From contig SVAU01000008.1 in the NCBI GenBank assembly GCA_015059245.1, positions 25,702 to 89,701 on the forward strand: a DNA stretch of 64,000 nt, in the 5' to 3' direction. Source of the DNA: Bacillota bacterium. GTDB taxonomy: Bacteria > Bacillota_I > Bacilli_A > RF39 > UBA660. Of the stretch, positions 52,673-60,872 are shown piece after piece (the first letter of the stretch is position 1; every line of letters begins with the position of its first letter). The translations under genes were made by a program, and so were the position numbers. Under the pieces are notes generated by a model. It was not told where the DNA came from and ran no database searches. It saw only the letters and a program-made list of their open reading frames with translations.

Positions 52673-53663
52673 TCATTGCATGTTTTACTTTAGCCATTTG
52701 TTCTTTAGCTACTAGTCTTGCTTTTTCAGTTCCTTCATTTAGTATTTGATCTACTAATTCAGGATGTTCTTCGTAGTATTTTCTTCTTGTTCTTACATCA
52801 CTTAAGAAATTATTCATTTCATTTATAAGTTCTTTTTTACATTGAACACAACCACGAGAACCTAGTTTGCATTCAGAACATATTGTATTTAGGTTTTCTT
52901 CGTTATTTATTAATTTATGATAGTAGTAAACCATACATACTTCTGGATTTGCAGGATCGTCTTTTTTTATTTTATTTGGGTCAGTTACAGCTCCCATTAC
53001 TTTTTTATGAATTGTTTCTTCATCGTCATTTAAGTAAATGGCATTTCCTAAACTTTTACCCATTTTATCGTTTCCATCTAAACCTTTTATTCTTTTGTTT
53101 TCTGATAGATAAGGTTCTGGTTCTTTTAATGTTTCACCATATATAGAGTTGAATTTACGTACTATTTCACGACATTGTTCTATTAATGGTAGTTGATCTT
53201 CACCAACTGGTATTAATTCTCCATCAAATGCAGTTATGTCTGCAGCTTGTGATACAGGGTATCCTAAGAATCCATAAGTAATACTTTCTCCTTCGTTACC
53301 AAATAGTTCCTTTTTTTGAGCTATTTCAGTCTTTACTGTAGGATTTCTATGTAGTCTTGCTACAGTTACAAGGTTAGAGAAGAAAACTGTTAATTCAGCT
53401 ATTTCTGGTACTTTAGATTGAATAAAGAAATTTACTTTATTTGGATCTATTCCTATAGCAAGTAAATCTATTGCTATTTCTTTTACATTTTTTCTTACTT
53501 TATCTGGATTATCAAAATTATCAGTTAATGCTTGTACGTCAGCTATTTCTAGATAAAAGTTATAGTCATCTTGAAGCTTTACCCAATTTTGTGCGGCTCC
53601 AAAATAATGACCTAAATGCAAATTACCAGTAGGTCTTAGACCGGTTAAAATTGTTTTTTTCAT
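52659..53663 (-). CDS. trpS: Tryptophanyl-tRNA synthetase
   Basis: Class I synthetase charging tRNA-Trp; 334 residues. The start at ATG 53663 gives MKKTILTGLRPTGNLHLGHYFG, with HLGH as the HIGH-type motif (16-19) and AAGGAAGTGA just upstream. The second catalytic motif is KMGKS in GNDKMGKSLGNAIYL. Other family elements, such as GEDQLPLIEQCREI, are intact. A late Cys-rich segment (CSECKLGSRGCVQCKK) looks like the zinc- or cluster-binding loop found in some TrpRS. No T-box is visible in its leader, unlike leuS and tyrS. Confidence 0.98.
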   Translation of the reverse strand: MKKTILTGLRPTGNLHLGHYFGAAQNWVKLQDDYNFYLEIADVQALTDNFDNPDKVRKNVKEIAIDLLAIGIDPNKVNFFIQSKVPEIAELTVFFSNLVTVARLHRNPTVKTEIAQKKELFGNEGESITYGFLGYPVSQAADITAFDGELIPVGEDQLPLIEQCREIVRKFNSIYGETLKEPEPYLSENKRIKGLDGNDKMGKSLGNAIYLNDDEETIHKKVMGAVTDPNKIKKDDPANPEVCMVYYYHKLINNEENLNTICSECKLGSRGCVQCKKELINEMNNFLSDVRTRRKYYEEHPELVDQILNEGTEKARLVAKEQMAKVKHAMKIDY

Positions 53664-53750
53664 CAAAATCACTTCCTTCATGTAAGTATTTTATCATAAA
53701 GTGTATAAAAAGTTAATTATAAACCATAATAAAAATGAAGGAGAATAGAT

Positions 53751-54305
53751 ATGAAGAAATTTTTAGTTTGTACTATGTTATTAATGTGTTCATTTTTATT
53801 AATTGCTTGTGGAGAAGAAATGACTCCTACTCAAGCTGTAAGAGATTATATGGAAAGTTATGTTACTTTAGATGATAGTGTAGTTAATCAATTAAATGAT
53901 TATGTAGATAATAATGAAGAATTAACTACCGAACATAAAGATACTTATAAGGAGATATTACGTAAACAATATAGTTCTTTAACTTATACTATATTAAATG
54001 AAAGAATAGAAGATAATGTTGCTTATGTAGAAGTTGAAATTAATGTTAAAGATCTTTATAAAATAAGAAAAGAAACTAATGAGTATTATGCTAATAATAA
54101 AAATGAATTTAATGATAATAATGGTGTTTATGATGTATCTAAGTTCATTACATTTCAATTAGATAAAATGAAAGCAGCTATGGATACAGTTAAATACAAA
54201 TTAGAACTTAAAGTTGTTAAAAATGATGATGATTGGGATGTTACTCAATTATCTACAACTGATTTAGAAAAGATACATGGTATTTATAATTATGAAGAAG
54301 AATAA
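53751..54305 (+). CDS. Lipoprotein with a DUF4878-like plan
   Basis: A 184-residue lipoprotein starting at ATG 53751 after GAAGGAG. The signal peptide ends at lipobox LLIAC, Cys about residue 20. The mature domain starts with TPTQAVRDYMESYVTLD, as in the DUF4878/NTF2-like lipoproteins that begin with an xPxxAVxxYxxxx helix. It continues with a beta segment typical of that fold (AYVEVEINVKDLYKI). The C-terminus is acidic. The family assignment is tentative. Confidence 0.78.
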   Translation: MKKFLVCTMLLMCSFLLIACGEEMTPTQAVRDYMESYVTLDDSVVNQLNDYVDNNEELTTEHKDTYKEILRKQYSSLTYTILNERIEDNVAYVEVEINVKDLYKIRKETNEYYANNKNEFNDNNGVYDVSKFITFQLDKMKAAMDTVKYKLELKVVKNDDDWDVTQLSTTDLEKIHGIYNYEEE

Positions 54306-54320
54306 TATTCTTCTTTTTTT
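54295..54320 (+). terminator. Intrinsic terminator after the lipoprotein gene
   Basis: AAGAAGAAT (54295-54303) pairs with ATTCTTCTT (54307-54315) over a three-base loop, then T to 54320. Confidence 0.8.
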
Positions 54321-54342
54321 CATATGTTGATTTAGGTGAACT

Positions 54343-55392
54343 ATGAAAAAGATTCTATTATTATTTATGTTAATTATTCCGTTTAATGTTAAATGTTTAA
54401 GTGCTAGTTCTTATATTGTTATGGATATGGATAGTGGAAGAATTATGGAAGGTAGTAATACTGATAAAGTAAGTTTAATAGCTAGTATTACTAAAATATT
54501 AACTGCTATTACTGCTATAGAATATGGTAATTTAGAAGATATTGTTAAGATAGATGACTCTATTTTAAAGTCTTATGGTAGTGGTATTTATGTACAAGTT
54601 GGTGAAGAATTAACTTTAGATGATTTATTATATGGATTGATGTTAAGAAGTGGGAATGATGCAGCATTAGCAATTGCTTCTCATGTTGGTGATGATGTTG
54701 ATAATTTTGTTTTTATGATGAATGAAGTTGCTAAAAGAATAGGAATGAAAGATTCTTACTTTGTTAATCCTTCTGGTTTAGAAGAAAATGATGGTAGTGC
54801 TAATAAATCTACTGTTTATGATATGGCATTATTAACTAGATATGCGATGAATAATGAACATTATAGAAGAATAGTTAGTACTAAGGAGATAATAGTTAAG
54901 TCAAGTTATAAGACTTATAAATGGGTTAATAAGAATAAATTACTAAGTACTTATAAATACTGTAATGGTGGTAAAACTGGATTTACTAAGAAAGCACATA
55001 GAACTTTAGTAACTACTGCTAGTAATGATAATATGAATTTAATAGTAGTTACTTTTAATGATGGTAATGATTTTAATGATCATAAGAATTTATATGAGAA
55101 ATATTTTAATAATTATGAAAGAGTTAAGATAGTTGATAAGAATGATAATTATGGGAGTAATTTAAAATTAAGAAATGATTTTTATATGATAAAAAAAGAA
55201 GATGATAAAGTAGAGGTAAAGGTAAGTAAATATGATACTAGTAATGCTATTAATGGTAGTATTGGGGGTAAGGTAAGTGTCATATTAAATGGTGAAGTTT
55301 TAGGTAGTAGAAATTTATATTATGAAAAGATTAGTGTTACTAAAGATAAAGGATTTTTAAGTAAGTTAGTAGAATTTTTGAAATTCTGGTGA
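54343..55392 (+). CDS. dacB: D-alanyl-D-alanine carboxypeptidase (DacB/DacF type)
   Basis: Penicillin-binding protein that removes the terminal D-Ala from wall peptides. It has 349 residues with a signal peptide (about 1-20). The active-site motifs are S48-I-T-K51 in SLIASITKILTA, the SxN-type RSGNDAALA and KTG in GGKTGFTKKAHRTL. A C-terminal domain and amphipathic end follow. The gene heads dacB-spmA-spmB, the order found in Bacillus, where dacB adjusts the spore cortex. That conserved order is why I prefer dacB over dacF or dacA. Confidence 0.9.
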   Translation: MKKILLLFMLIIPFNVKCLSASSYIVMDMDSGRIMEGSNTDKVSLIASITKILTAITAIEYGNLEDIVKIDDSILKSYGSGIYVQVGEELTLDDLLYGLMLRSGNDAALAIASHVGDDVDNFVFMMNEVAKRIGMKDSYFVNPSGLEENDGSANKSTVYDMALLTRYAMNNEHYRRIVSTKEIIVKSSYKTYKWVNKNKLLSTYKYCNGGKTGFTKKAHRTLVTTASNDNMNLIVVTFNDGNDFNDHKNLYEKYFNNYERVKIVDKNDNYGSNLKLRNDFYMIKKEDDKVEVKVSKYDTSNAINGSIGGKVSVILNGEVLGSRNLYYEKISVTKDKGFLSKLVEFLKFW

Positions 55393-55396
55393 TTAG

Positions 55397-55972
55397 ATGA
55401 TAAATATTGTGTGGTTTATATTAGTAATATGTGGATTAGTTTTTTATTTTATTACAGGTAGTGTTGATATGAGTGAAGTAATACTTAATACATCTTATGA
55501 TACATTAGATATGATAAAGTCTATTGGTCCTTTAATAGTACTTTGGTGCGGTGTTATGAATATAGCAGAAAAGAGTGGTTTATTATTAAAGTTTAGTAAG
55601 ATATTAACACCTTTACTTAAGAAGTTAATGCCTAGTGTAAAAAATGATAAAGCATTCTTATATATATCTTCTAATATAGCTGCAAATATGTTGGGATTAG
55701 GTAGTGTTGCAACGCCGGCAGGATTAAAAGCTATGAAAGAATTGGATAAAGATAATAAAGAATCAAAGATAGCTAGTGATGGAATGATTACATTTTTAGT
55801 ATTAAATACTAGTGGTGTAACTATTATTCCGATGAGTGTTATTGCTCTTAGAATGGGTTATGGAAGTATAGATCCAAGTAAAGTAATTATACCTAGTATT
55901 ATAGCTACATTAGTTAGTAGTTTTTGTGGGTTATTATTAGATTATATTATAAGGAGGAAGAATGCTAAGTAG
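55397..55972 (+). CDS. spmA: Spore maturation protein SpmA-like
   Basis: A 191-residue membrane protein with the SpmA pattern: GPLIVLWCGVMNIAEKSGLL, then LMPSVKNDKAFLYISSNIAANMLGLGSVATPAGLKAM. This Gly/Asn-rich gate motif also occurs in nucleoside-transporter-like proteins. The gene starts five bases after dacB with GGTGATTAG as ribosome site and overlaps spmB by 11 bases. In Bacillus, SpmA and SpmB help dehydrate the spore core. Confidence 0.9.
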   Translation: MINIVWFILVICGLVFYFITGSVDMSEVILNTSYDTLDMIKSIGPLIVLWCGVMNIAEKSGLLLKFSKILTPLLKKLMPSVKNDKAFLYISSNIAANMLGLGSVATPAGLKAMKELDKDNKESKIASDGMITFLVLNTSGVTIIPMSVIALRMGYGSIDPSKVIIPSIIATLVSSFCGLLLDYIIRRKNAK

Positions 55973-56444
55973 ATATTTGATTCCTTTAATAGTTTTTGTA
56001 ATTATTATGTATGGTTTTATAAAGAAGTGTGATTTATATAGTACTTTTGTAGAAGGAGCTATAGATGGATTAAGGACTGTAATAGATATATTACCAGTAT
56101 TACTTGCTATGATATTTGCTGTTAATATATTTGTTGGTAGTGGTTTGTTAGATATTATAGGTGGTAAATTTAAAGAGATTATACCAATGATTATACTTAG
56201 ACCTATTAGTGGGAATGCATCACTCGCTATGTTAAGTAAAATATATCATAGTAGTGGGGTAGATAGTTTTATATCTTTTTTAGCAAGTATTATTCAAGGT
56301 GCTACTGATACTACTATATATGTATTAGCTTTATATTTTGGTAGTATAAAAATTAAAAAAACTAGATATGCTTTACCTGTTGGTTTATTTGCAGATGTGT
56401 GTGGTATTATTGCTGCTTTTGTTGTTGCTAAATTATTTTTTTGA
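55962..56444 (+). CDS. spmB: Spore maturation protein SpmB-like
   Basis: A 160-residue membrane protein starting at ATG 55962 after AAGGAGGAAG, inside the end of spmA. The pattern LPVLLAMIFAVNIFVGSGLLD, RPISGNASLAMLSKIYHSSG and ASIIQGATDTTIYVLALYFGS fits SpmB, the usual partner of SpmA. The overlap implies coupled synthesis of the two subunits. Confidence 0.9.
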   Translation: MLSRYLIPLIVFVIIMYGFIKKCDLYSTFVEGAIDGLRTVIDILPVLLAMIFAVNIFVGSGLLDIIGGKFKEIIPMIILRPISGNASLAMLSKIYHSSGVDSFISFLASIIQGATDTTIYVLALYFGSIKIKKTRYALPVGLFADVCGIIAAFVVAKLFF

Positions 56445-56470
56445 TATAATTTAAATAGGGTAGTGATAAT

Positions 56471-57064
56471 ATGAAAAAAGAATATGAAAATATGGATGAA
56501 CTTGATAATCTATTTGATATAAGTAATATAGAAAATAGAGGAGAAATAGAAAAAGATAATGTAGAATCAATATCTAAAGAATTAGCGCATGTTAAATGTC
56601 CAAATTGTGGTTATATGAATTTTGAATTAACAAAGAAATGTACTAAGTGTCGTTATGATTTAGATTTTGTTAATAAAAGTTGTCCTAAATGTGGAAGAAT
56701 AAATGCTAATGCAGTTAAAAGATGTGAATGTGGATTTAACTTTAATAGAAAAAGAAGATCTTTAATAGTTAATTTAATTCTAACATTACTTGTTATGGCT
56801 ATTGCTTTTATTGTAATGAAGTATTATCCTGATATGTTAAAGAAATATGATATGGTAGTCAAAGTAGTATTAATATATTTTGCATATGTATTTATTTTAA
56901 AAATGTTTATATCTTCTAATCCAAATGATGATCTTGCTGCTGAAAATGATATACTAGATAAATATAAAAGGAAAAGTAATCCTAAGGTAGTTAGAAATTT
57001 ACTTATTATATTTGGATTTATAGCAGCAGTAGGATTTTTAGTTTATTACTATTATTTTAGATAA
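56471..57064 (+). CDS. Zinc-ribbon membrane protein
   Basis: A 197-residue protein starting at ATG 56471 after TAGGGTAGTG. Residues 1-35 are acidic. Residues 39-90 form two zinc-ribbon-like motifs (CPNCG...CTKC and CPKCG...CECG). Helices at about 96-114, 124-146 and 177-195 follow. Proteins with cytoplasmic zinc ribbons and membrane helices are common but mostly uncharacterised. It lies in the dacB-rluB interval where Bacillus has no such gene, so it is a lineage-specific insertion. Confidence 0.78.
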   Translation: MKKEYENMDELDNLFDISNIENRGEIEKDNVESISKELAHVKCPNCGYMNFELTKKCTKCRYDLDFVNKSCPKCGRINANAVKRCECGFNFNRKRRSLIVNLILTLLVMAIAFIVMKYYPDMLKKYDMVVKVVLIYFAYVFILKMFISSNPNDDLAAENDILDKYKRKSNPKVVRNLLIIFGFIAAVGFLVYYYYFR

Positions 57065-57065
57065 A

Positions 57066-57091
57066 AAGAAGAGAAATATTTCTCTTTTTTT
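57066..57091 (+). terminator. Intrinsic terminator after the zinc-ribbon gene
   Basis: AAGAGA (57069-57074) pairs with TCTCTT over a short A/T-rich loop, and T follows to 57091. It lies directly after the stop codon. Confidence 0.7.
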
Positions 57092-57126
57092 AATTTTTCT
57101 TGTATAATTAAGGACAGGTGAAGTTT

Positions 57127-57846
57127 ATGGAACGTTTACAAAAAGTTATAGCAAATAGTGGTTATTGCTCAAGAAGAAAAGCAGAAGAATTAATATCTTC
57201 AGGACAAGTATATGTTAATGGAGAAATGGTTACTGAATTAGGAACTAAAGTATCTGGGAATGAAACTATAGTAGTTGAAGGAGTTACATTAAGTAAGGAT
57301 ACTAGAAAAGAATATTATCTTTTAAATAAACCAAGAGGTTATATTTGTAGTTTAAAAGACGATAAAGGTAGAAAAGTAGTTACTGAGTTAATTAATACTA
57401 AAGAAAGAATATATCCTGTTGGTAGATTAGATTATGATACTACAGGTGTATTGTTATTAACTAATGATGGAGAATTTGCTAATATTTTAATGCATCCATC
57501 TAATGAAGTAGAAAAGACTTATTTAGCTATTATTGAAGGTATTATGACTACTGAAGAAATATATAAATTAAAAGAAGGAGTAGTAATTGATGGAATTAAA
57601 GTTACTCCTAAGAGATTAAAAATAAAGAAGAAAGATTTAGAAAAAAATAAATCTAAAGTAGAGATAACAATTGTTGAAGGTAGAAACCATATAGTTAAAA
57701 AGATGTTCGAAGCTATTGGTCACCCAGTAAATAAGTTAACTAGAGAAAGATTAGCTTTTTTAGATGTAAAAGGATTACAATCTGGCGAATATAGATATTT
57801 AACAAATGATGAAGTAAAACAATTAATGAAATTAAAAAGAAAATAA
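57127..57846 (+). CDS. rluB: 23S rRNA pseudouridine synthase RluB-like
   Basis: A pseudouridine synthase of the RsuA/RluB family. ATG 57127 follows AGGTGAAG. The S4 domain at the N-terminus (ERLQKVIANSGYCSRRKAEELI) and the catalytic segment VGRLDYDTTGVLLLTNDGEFA, including the essential Asp, are intact. KTYLAIIEG and NHIVKKMFEAIGHPVNKLTRERL complete the family pattern. The 239 residues are the normal length. The place after spmAB matches Bacillus, where it is named rluB. Confidence 0.95.
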   Translation: MERLQKVIANSGYCSRRKAEELISSGQVYVNGEMVTELGTKVSGNETIVVEGVTLSKDTRKEYYLLNKPRGYICSLKDDKGRKVVTELINTKERIYPVGRLDYDTTGVLLLTNDGEFANILMHPSNEVEKTYLAIIEGIMTTEEIYKLKEGVVIDGIKVTPKRLKIKKKDLEKNKSKVEITIVEGRNHIVKKMFEAIGHPVNKLTRERLAFLDVKGLQSGEYRYLTNDEVKQLMKLKRK

Positions 57847-57876
57847 AAAAAGTACCATATTCGGTACTTTTTTAAT
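57846..57876. terminator. Bidirectional terminator between rluB and the ferredoxin gene
   Basis: AAAAAAGTACC (57846-57856) and GGTACTTTTTT (57863-57873) form a hairpin with a six-base loop, flanked by A and T runs on both sides. It lies between two convergent genes. Confidence 0.88.
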
Positions 57877-57878
57877 TG

Positions 57879-58067
57879 TTATTCAGCAGTTTCAGTAGAT
57901 TCTTCAACTTCGATAGCGCCAACTGGGCAAGCATCAACAGCTTCTTTAGTAGCGTCAGTTATTTCTTCATTGATAACTACTGATACTCCTTCTTGATAGT
58001 CAAAATTTTCAGGTGCGATTGCTACACAAGCTCCGCATCCGATACATGTATCATTAACTTTTAACAT
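57879..58067 (-). CDS. fer: [4Fe-4S] ferredoxin
   Basis: A 62-residue electron carrier. Cluster ligands are in CIGCGAC near the N-terminus and the Cys of DACPVGAI near the C-terminus, giving a single [4Fe-4S] cluster as in Bacillus-type Fer. The remainder is acidic, normal for a ferredoxin. The start at ATG 58067 follows AAAGGAGGCG. It is convergent with rluB. Confidence 0.92.
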   Translation of the reverse strand: MLKVNDTCIGCGACVAIAPENFDYQEGVSVVINEEITDATKEAVDACPVGAIEVEESTETAE

Positions 58068-58178
58068 TGTTTACGCCTCCTTTAAAGATAATAACTTAAA
58101 GAACAAAAAAAATCAATTAAAACATTTAAAAAGACATTGACTTATGTTATCATTATATATGATAAGGAGTGTTGTCCT

Positions 58179-59240
58179 ATGGAATCAAGACAATCAAGAA
58201 TGGATAAATATTACGATAGTGATATAGATATAGATGATAGTTCAGTTACAACTTCTAGAACTAAGAAAAATCAAGAATTATATAAAGAAGTAGGAACTTT
58301 AGATTTAGAAGATTTTGATTTAAATAATAATGTTTCTATTATTGGAGAATCAACAGAAAGTATAAGTCTTGATGAAATACAAGATATTTTAAGTGAAAAA
58401 TATCGTGATAATAATCGTAGTAAAAGTATTGGAGATACTGAAGAAATAGCTTTACCTAAAATAAACTTAGATGAAACTAGAGAATATGATTTAAATTCTA
58501 TATTAGAGAAAGTAAAAGAAAGTAAAGAAGTAGACTACGAAGAAGAAAGATTAAGAAAAGTACGTAGTTCACAATATGATATTTTAAAAGATTTAGATAA
58601 GTTGACTAATGAAGAAGAAATAGATGAAGAAGATTTATATGCTGATGAAATGGTATCTACTGATGAAATAATTGAACCTAAAGAAGAAATTAAGGTTGTG
58701 GCAGAAGATGCTAAGCAAGAAAAAGAATTATTAGATTTAATTGATACAATAGTTGCTAAAGAATTAATTAGTGATGATACTGATGAAATAGCAGTAACTG
58801 AAGATAATAGTGAAGAAGTTGTTGGAGAATTAGATCCTCTAGATATCTTAAGTGATTTAAGGGGGGATGATGATACTAAAGTAATGGGAGCTATTCAAAT
58901 AGATGAAGAGACTGAAAAGACTTTAGGATTAGATACAAATGAATTTGCGATAGATGAAGATGAAGAAGAAACAGGAGAATTAGAGTATATTCCTGAAGAT
59001 GAAGATTCTGTAGATAAAAAAATAGAAGAAACAGAGGAAGTAAAAGTTACTCAAGTAACTGAAGATACTTTATCTAATTCATTTGCTACAGCTTCAATAA
59101 AAATTACTGAAGAAGACTTTGATGACTTTGATGATTTAAAAGAAAAAGGTGGCTTTGGTAAGGTAATAATTATACTAGTAGTATTAGCTTTAGTAGCAGC
59201 ATTTGTATTTGGTATATTAATGTTACTTGGTAAGATATAA
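58179..59240 (+). CDS. Acidic protein with C-terminal membrane anchor
   Basis: A 353-residue protein. ATG 58179 follows ATAAGGAG. Residues 1-325 are strongly acidic (runs of D and E) and probably disordered. The last ~20 residues (IILVVLALVAAFVFGILMLL) form one helix with a short GKI end, so it is a tail-anchored-type protein with the acidic part in the cytoplasm. No domain is recognised. It resembles the acidic protein at 12264 in composition only. Confidence 0.7.
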   Translation: MESRQSRMDKYYDSDIDIDDSSVTTSRTKKNQELYKEVGTLDLEDFDLNNNVSIIGESTESISLDEIQDILSEKYRDNNRSKSIGDTEEIALPKINLDETREYDLNSILEKVKESKEVDYEEERLRKVRSSQYDILKDLDKLTNEEEIDEEDLYADEMVSTDEIIEPKEEIKVVAEDAKQEKELLDLIDTIVAKELISDDTDEIAVTEDNSEEVVGELDPLDILSDLRGDDDTKVMGAIQIDEETEKTLGLDTNEFAIDEDEEETGELEYIPEDEDSVDKKIEETEEVKVTQVTEDTLSNSFATASIKITEEDFDDFDDLKEKGGFGKVIIILVVLALVAAFVFGILMLLGKI

Positions 59241-59267
59241 AAGAACTAATTTTTAGTTCTTTTTTTC
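59240..59267 (+). terminator. Intrinsic terminator after the acidic anchored protein
   Basis: AAAGAACTAA (59240-59249) pairs with TTAGTTCTTT (59253-59262) over three bases, T to 59267. Confidence 0.8.
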
Positions 59268-59279
59268 ATATAATTAGGT

Positions 59280-59960
59280 ATGAGATTAAAGAGAAAAAAG
59301 AAAACTAATTATTTTATTATATTTTTGATAATATTTATTGTTACTAGAATTATGTTAAAAGATATTGGAAGTAAACTTGCTTATCATATAGAGAATATAG
59401 TAATTAAGAATGTTAATAAAAGTGTATATAATAATGTTTTTTCGATATTAGGTAGTGATGAACTTGGTAGTGAAGAATTATTAGATGTTATTAATTTAAG
59501 CAAGAACAATGATGGAGAAGTAATATCTGTAGATTATAATATGAATATTGCTTACGATGTTCTTAGTAATTGTATGGAAGACTTATATAGTAGTATTACT
59601 AGTCTAGATATGAGTTCCTTATATAAAAGTGGTATAAATAATGTTTATTATATACCTATGGGGTTGATATATAATAATGTATTACTAGATAATTTAGGAT
59701 TTAGAATACCTTGTAAAATAAATTTTATTAGTGATATAGATATGGGGTTTAAGACTAGAGTTAAGGATTATGGTGTTAATAATTTATTAATTGAAATATA
59801 TTTAGTTATAGATATTAAGAATTATATTATGAGCCCTAGTACATATAAAGAATTTGGAGAAACTTATGAAATATTAGTTGCTTCTAAAATCGTTTTAGGA
59901 AGAATTCCAATGTATTATGGTGGAATAATGGAAAAGTCTAGTTCGATTGTATCTAGTTAA
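59280..59960 (+). CDS. yunB: Sporulation protein YunB-like
   Basis: A 226-residue protein with a basic head and one helix (about residues 11-27), then an exterior domain. The C-terminal half carries the YunB-type segments GFKTRVKDYGVNNLLIEIYL and VASKIVLGRIPMYYGG. Bacillus yunB is a sigma-E-dependent sporulation gene. ATG 59280 has no proper ribosome site and lies six bases after a TATAAT (59269-59274), so the message may be leaderless. Confidence 0.82.
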   Translation: MRLKRKKKTNYFIIFLIIFIVTRIMLKDIGSKLAYHIENIVIKNVNKSVYNNVFSILGSDELGSEELLDVINLSKNNDGEVISVDYNMNIAYDVLSNCMEDLYSSITSLDMSSLYKSGINNVYYIPMGLIYNNVLLDNLGFRIPCKINFISDIDMGFKTRVKDYGVNNLLIEIYLVIDIKNYIMSPSTYKEFGETYEILVASKIVLGRIPMYYGGIMEKSSSIVSS

Positions 59961-60001
59961 TAATTATTATTTATGATAAAATTTATATAGTAGGTGATTG
60001 T

Positions 60002-60520
60002 ATGCCAAATAAAGATATATTTATTAATGAAGCAATTAGCGAAATGTTTAGAACATATAATAGATCTAAAGAACAACCACTTTCAGTGGAATATAATAGT
60101 TTTTATAGTAGTGTTATTAGAATGTTGATACTTATTTATGGCGAAGATATAGTTAAGTGTTATGAAACTAATGATACACAAGGATTTGTTAATACTATTT
60201 TAAAATTTGGTTATGATAACAATTTATATGAAGACTTTGTATTAATGTGTAATAAGTTTTATAAATCTGAAGTAAAAAAGGAAGATAAAGCTATTAAGAA
60301 GAAAAATAAGTATTTTAATTTAGTACAAAAACATTTAATTGATATGATGATACAAAGAAATGATCAAAAATTAGTAGATAGTGTAACTATGAAAGAGTTT
60401 TATGATTTATTATTTACAGCAAAGAGTAATAATTTTTATCGTATGAGTTATGCTTTATTAGTTGCTTATAATCCTTATGAAATATATGAATATGCACAAA
60501 AACATAAAATAGTGGGGTAA
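60002..60520 (+). CDS. Soluble helical protein of unknown function
   Basis: A 172-residue protein starting at ATG 60002 after TAGGTGATTG. It is mostly alpha-helical with a Lys-rich segment (KKEDKAIKKKNKY) and ends near YNPYEIYEYAQKHKIVG. I recognise no family. Its stop touches the yutD-like gene, so they share a transcript. Confidence 0.7.
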   Translation: MPNKDIFINEAISEMFRTYNRSKEQPLSVEYNSFYSSVIRMLILIYGEDIVKCYETNDTQGFVNTILKFGYDNNLYEDFVLMCNKFYKSEVKKEDKAIKKKNKYFNLVQKHLIDMMIQRNDQKLVDSVTMKEFYDLLFTAKSNNFYRMSYALLVAYNPYEIYEYAQKHKIVG

Positions 60521-60525
60521 TGGAA

Positions 60526-60801
60526 ATGAAAACAATAAAAATAAATGAAGTAGAATATGAAATAATTAAAGATGAAAAAGATGCTATAGATAAAGAAGTT
60601 TTAGTAGAAAAAATAACTGATTACTTTGATGATTTTGATTATATTGTAGGCGATTGGGCTTATGGTAAATTAAGATTAAAAGGGTTTTATGATTCTAAGA
60701 ATAAGAACTGTAAAAAGCTTAATGATATAGCTGGTTTACAAGCATATATTGAGAATAATTGTGCTTATGGATGTAGATGGTTTCAATTAAAAAAGAAATA
60801 A
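60526..60801 (+). CDS. yutD: YutD-family protein
   Basis: A 91-residue protein. ATG 60526 is chosen because GGGG lies eight bases upstream; ATG 60520 overlaps the preceding stop codon and is the alternative. The family core DYIVGDWAYGKLRLKGFYDSKN and the closing YGCRWFQLKK match YutD (DUF1027). The biochemical role of YutD is unknown. In Bacillus it neighbours yutH and the NifU-like gene, which also lie just downstream here. Confidence 0.9.
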   Translation: MKTIKINEVEYEIIKDEKDAIDKEVLVEKITDYFDDFDYIVGDWAYGKLRLKGFYDSKNKNCKKLNDIAGLQAYIENNCAYGCRWFQLKKK

Positions 60802-60808
60802 TAAGTTA

Positions 60809-60837
60809 TTGAAAACCATTCTTTAGTTTGCTATAAT
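60809..60837 (+). promoter_or_regulatory. Promoter of the Ala/Pro-rich protein gene
   Basis: TTGAAA (60809-60814), exactly 17 bases, TATAAT (60832-60837), with TGC just before the -10 box. A near-consensus, probably strong promoter. Confidence 0.85.
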
Positions 60838-60872
60838 AAATAGTAGAATAGAAAGAATAGAGAGGGATTGCA

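Noticed and set aside
58137..58163. Promoter TTGACT with a downstream -10 for the acidic anchored protein
   Set aside because: No -10 hexamer falls 16-19 bases downstream; the nearest (TATGAT) has a 15-base spacer, and the implied start would lie after the gene's ribosome site.
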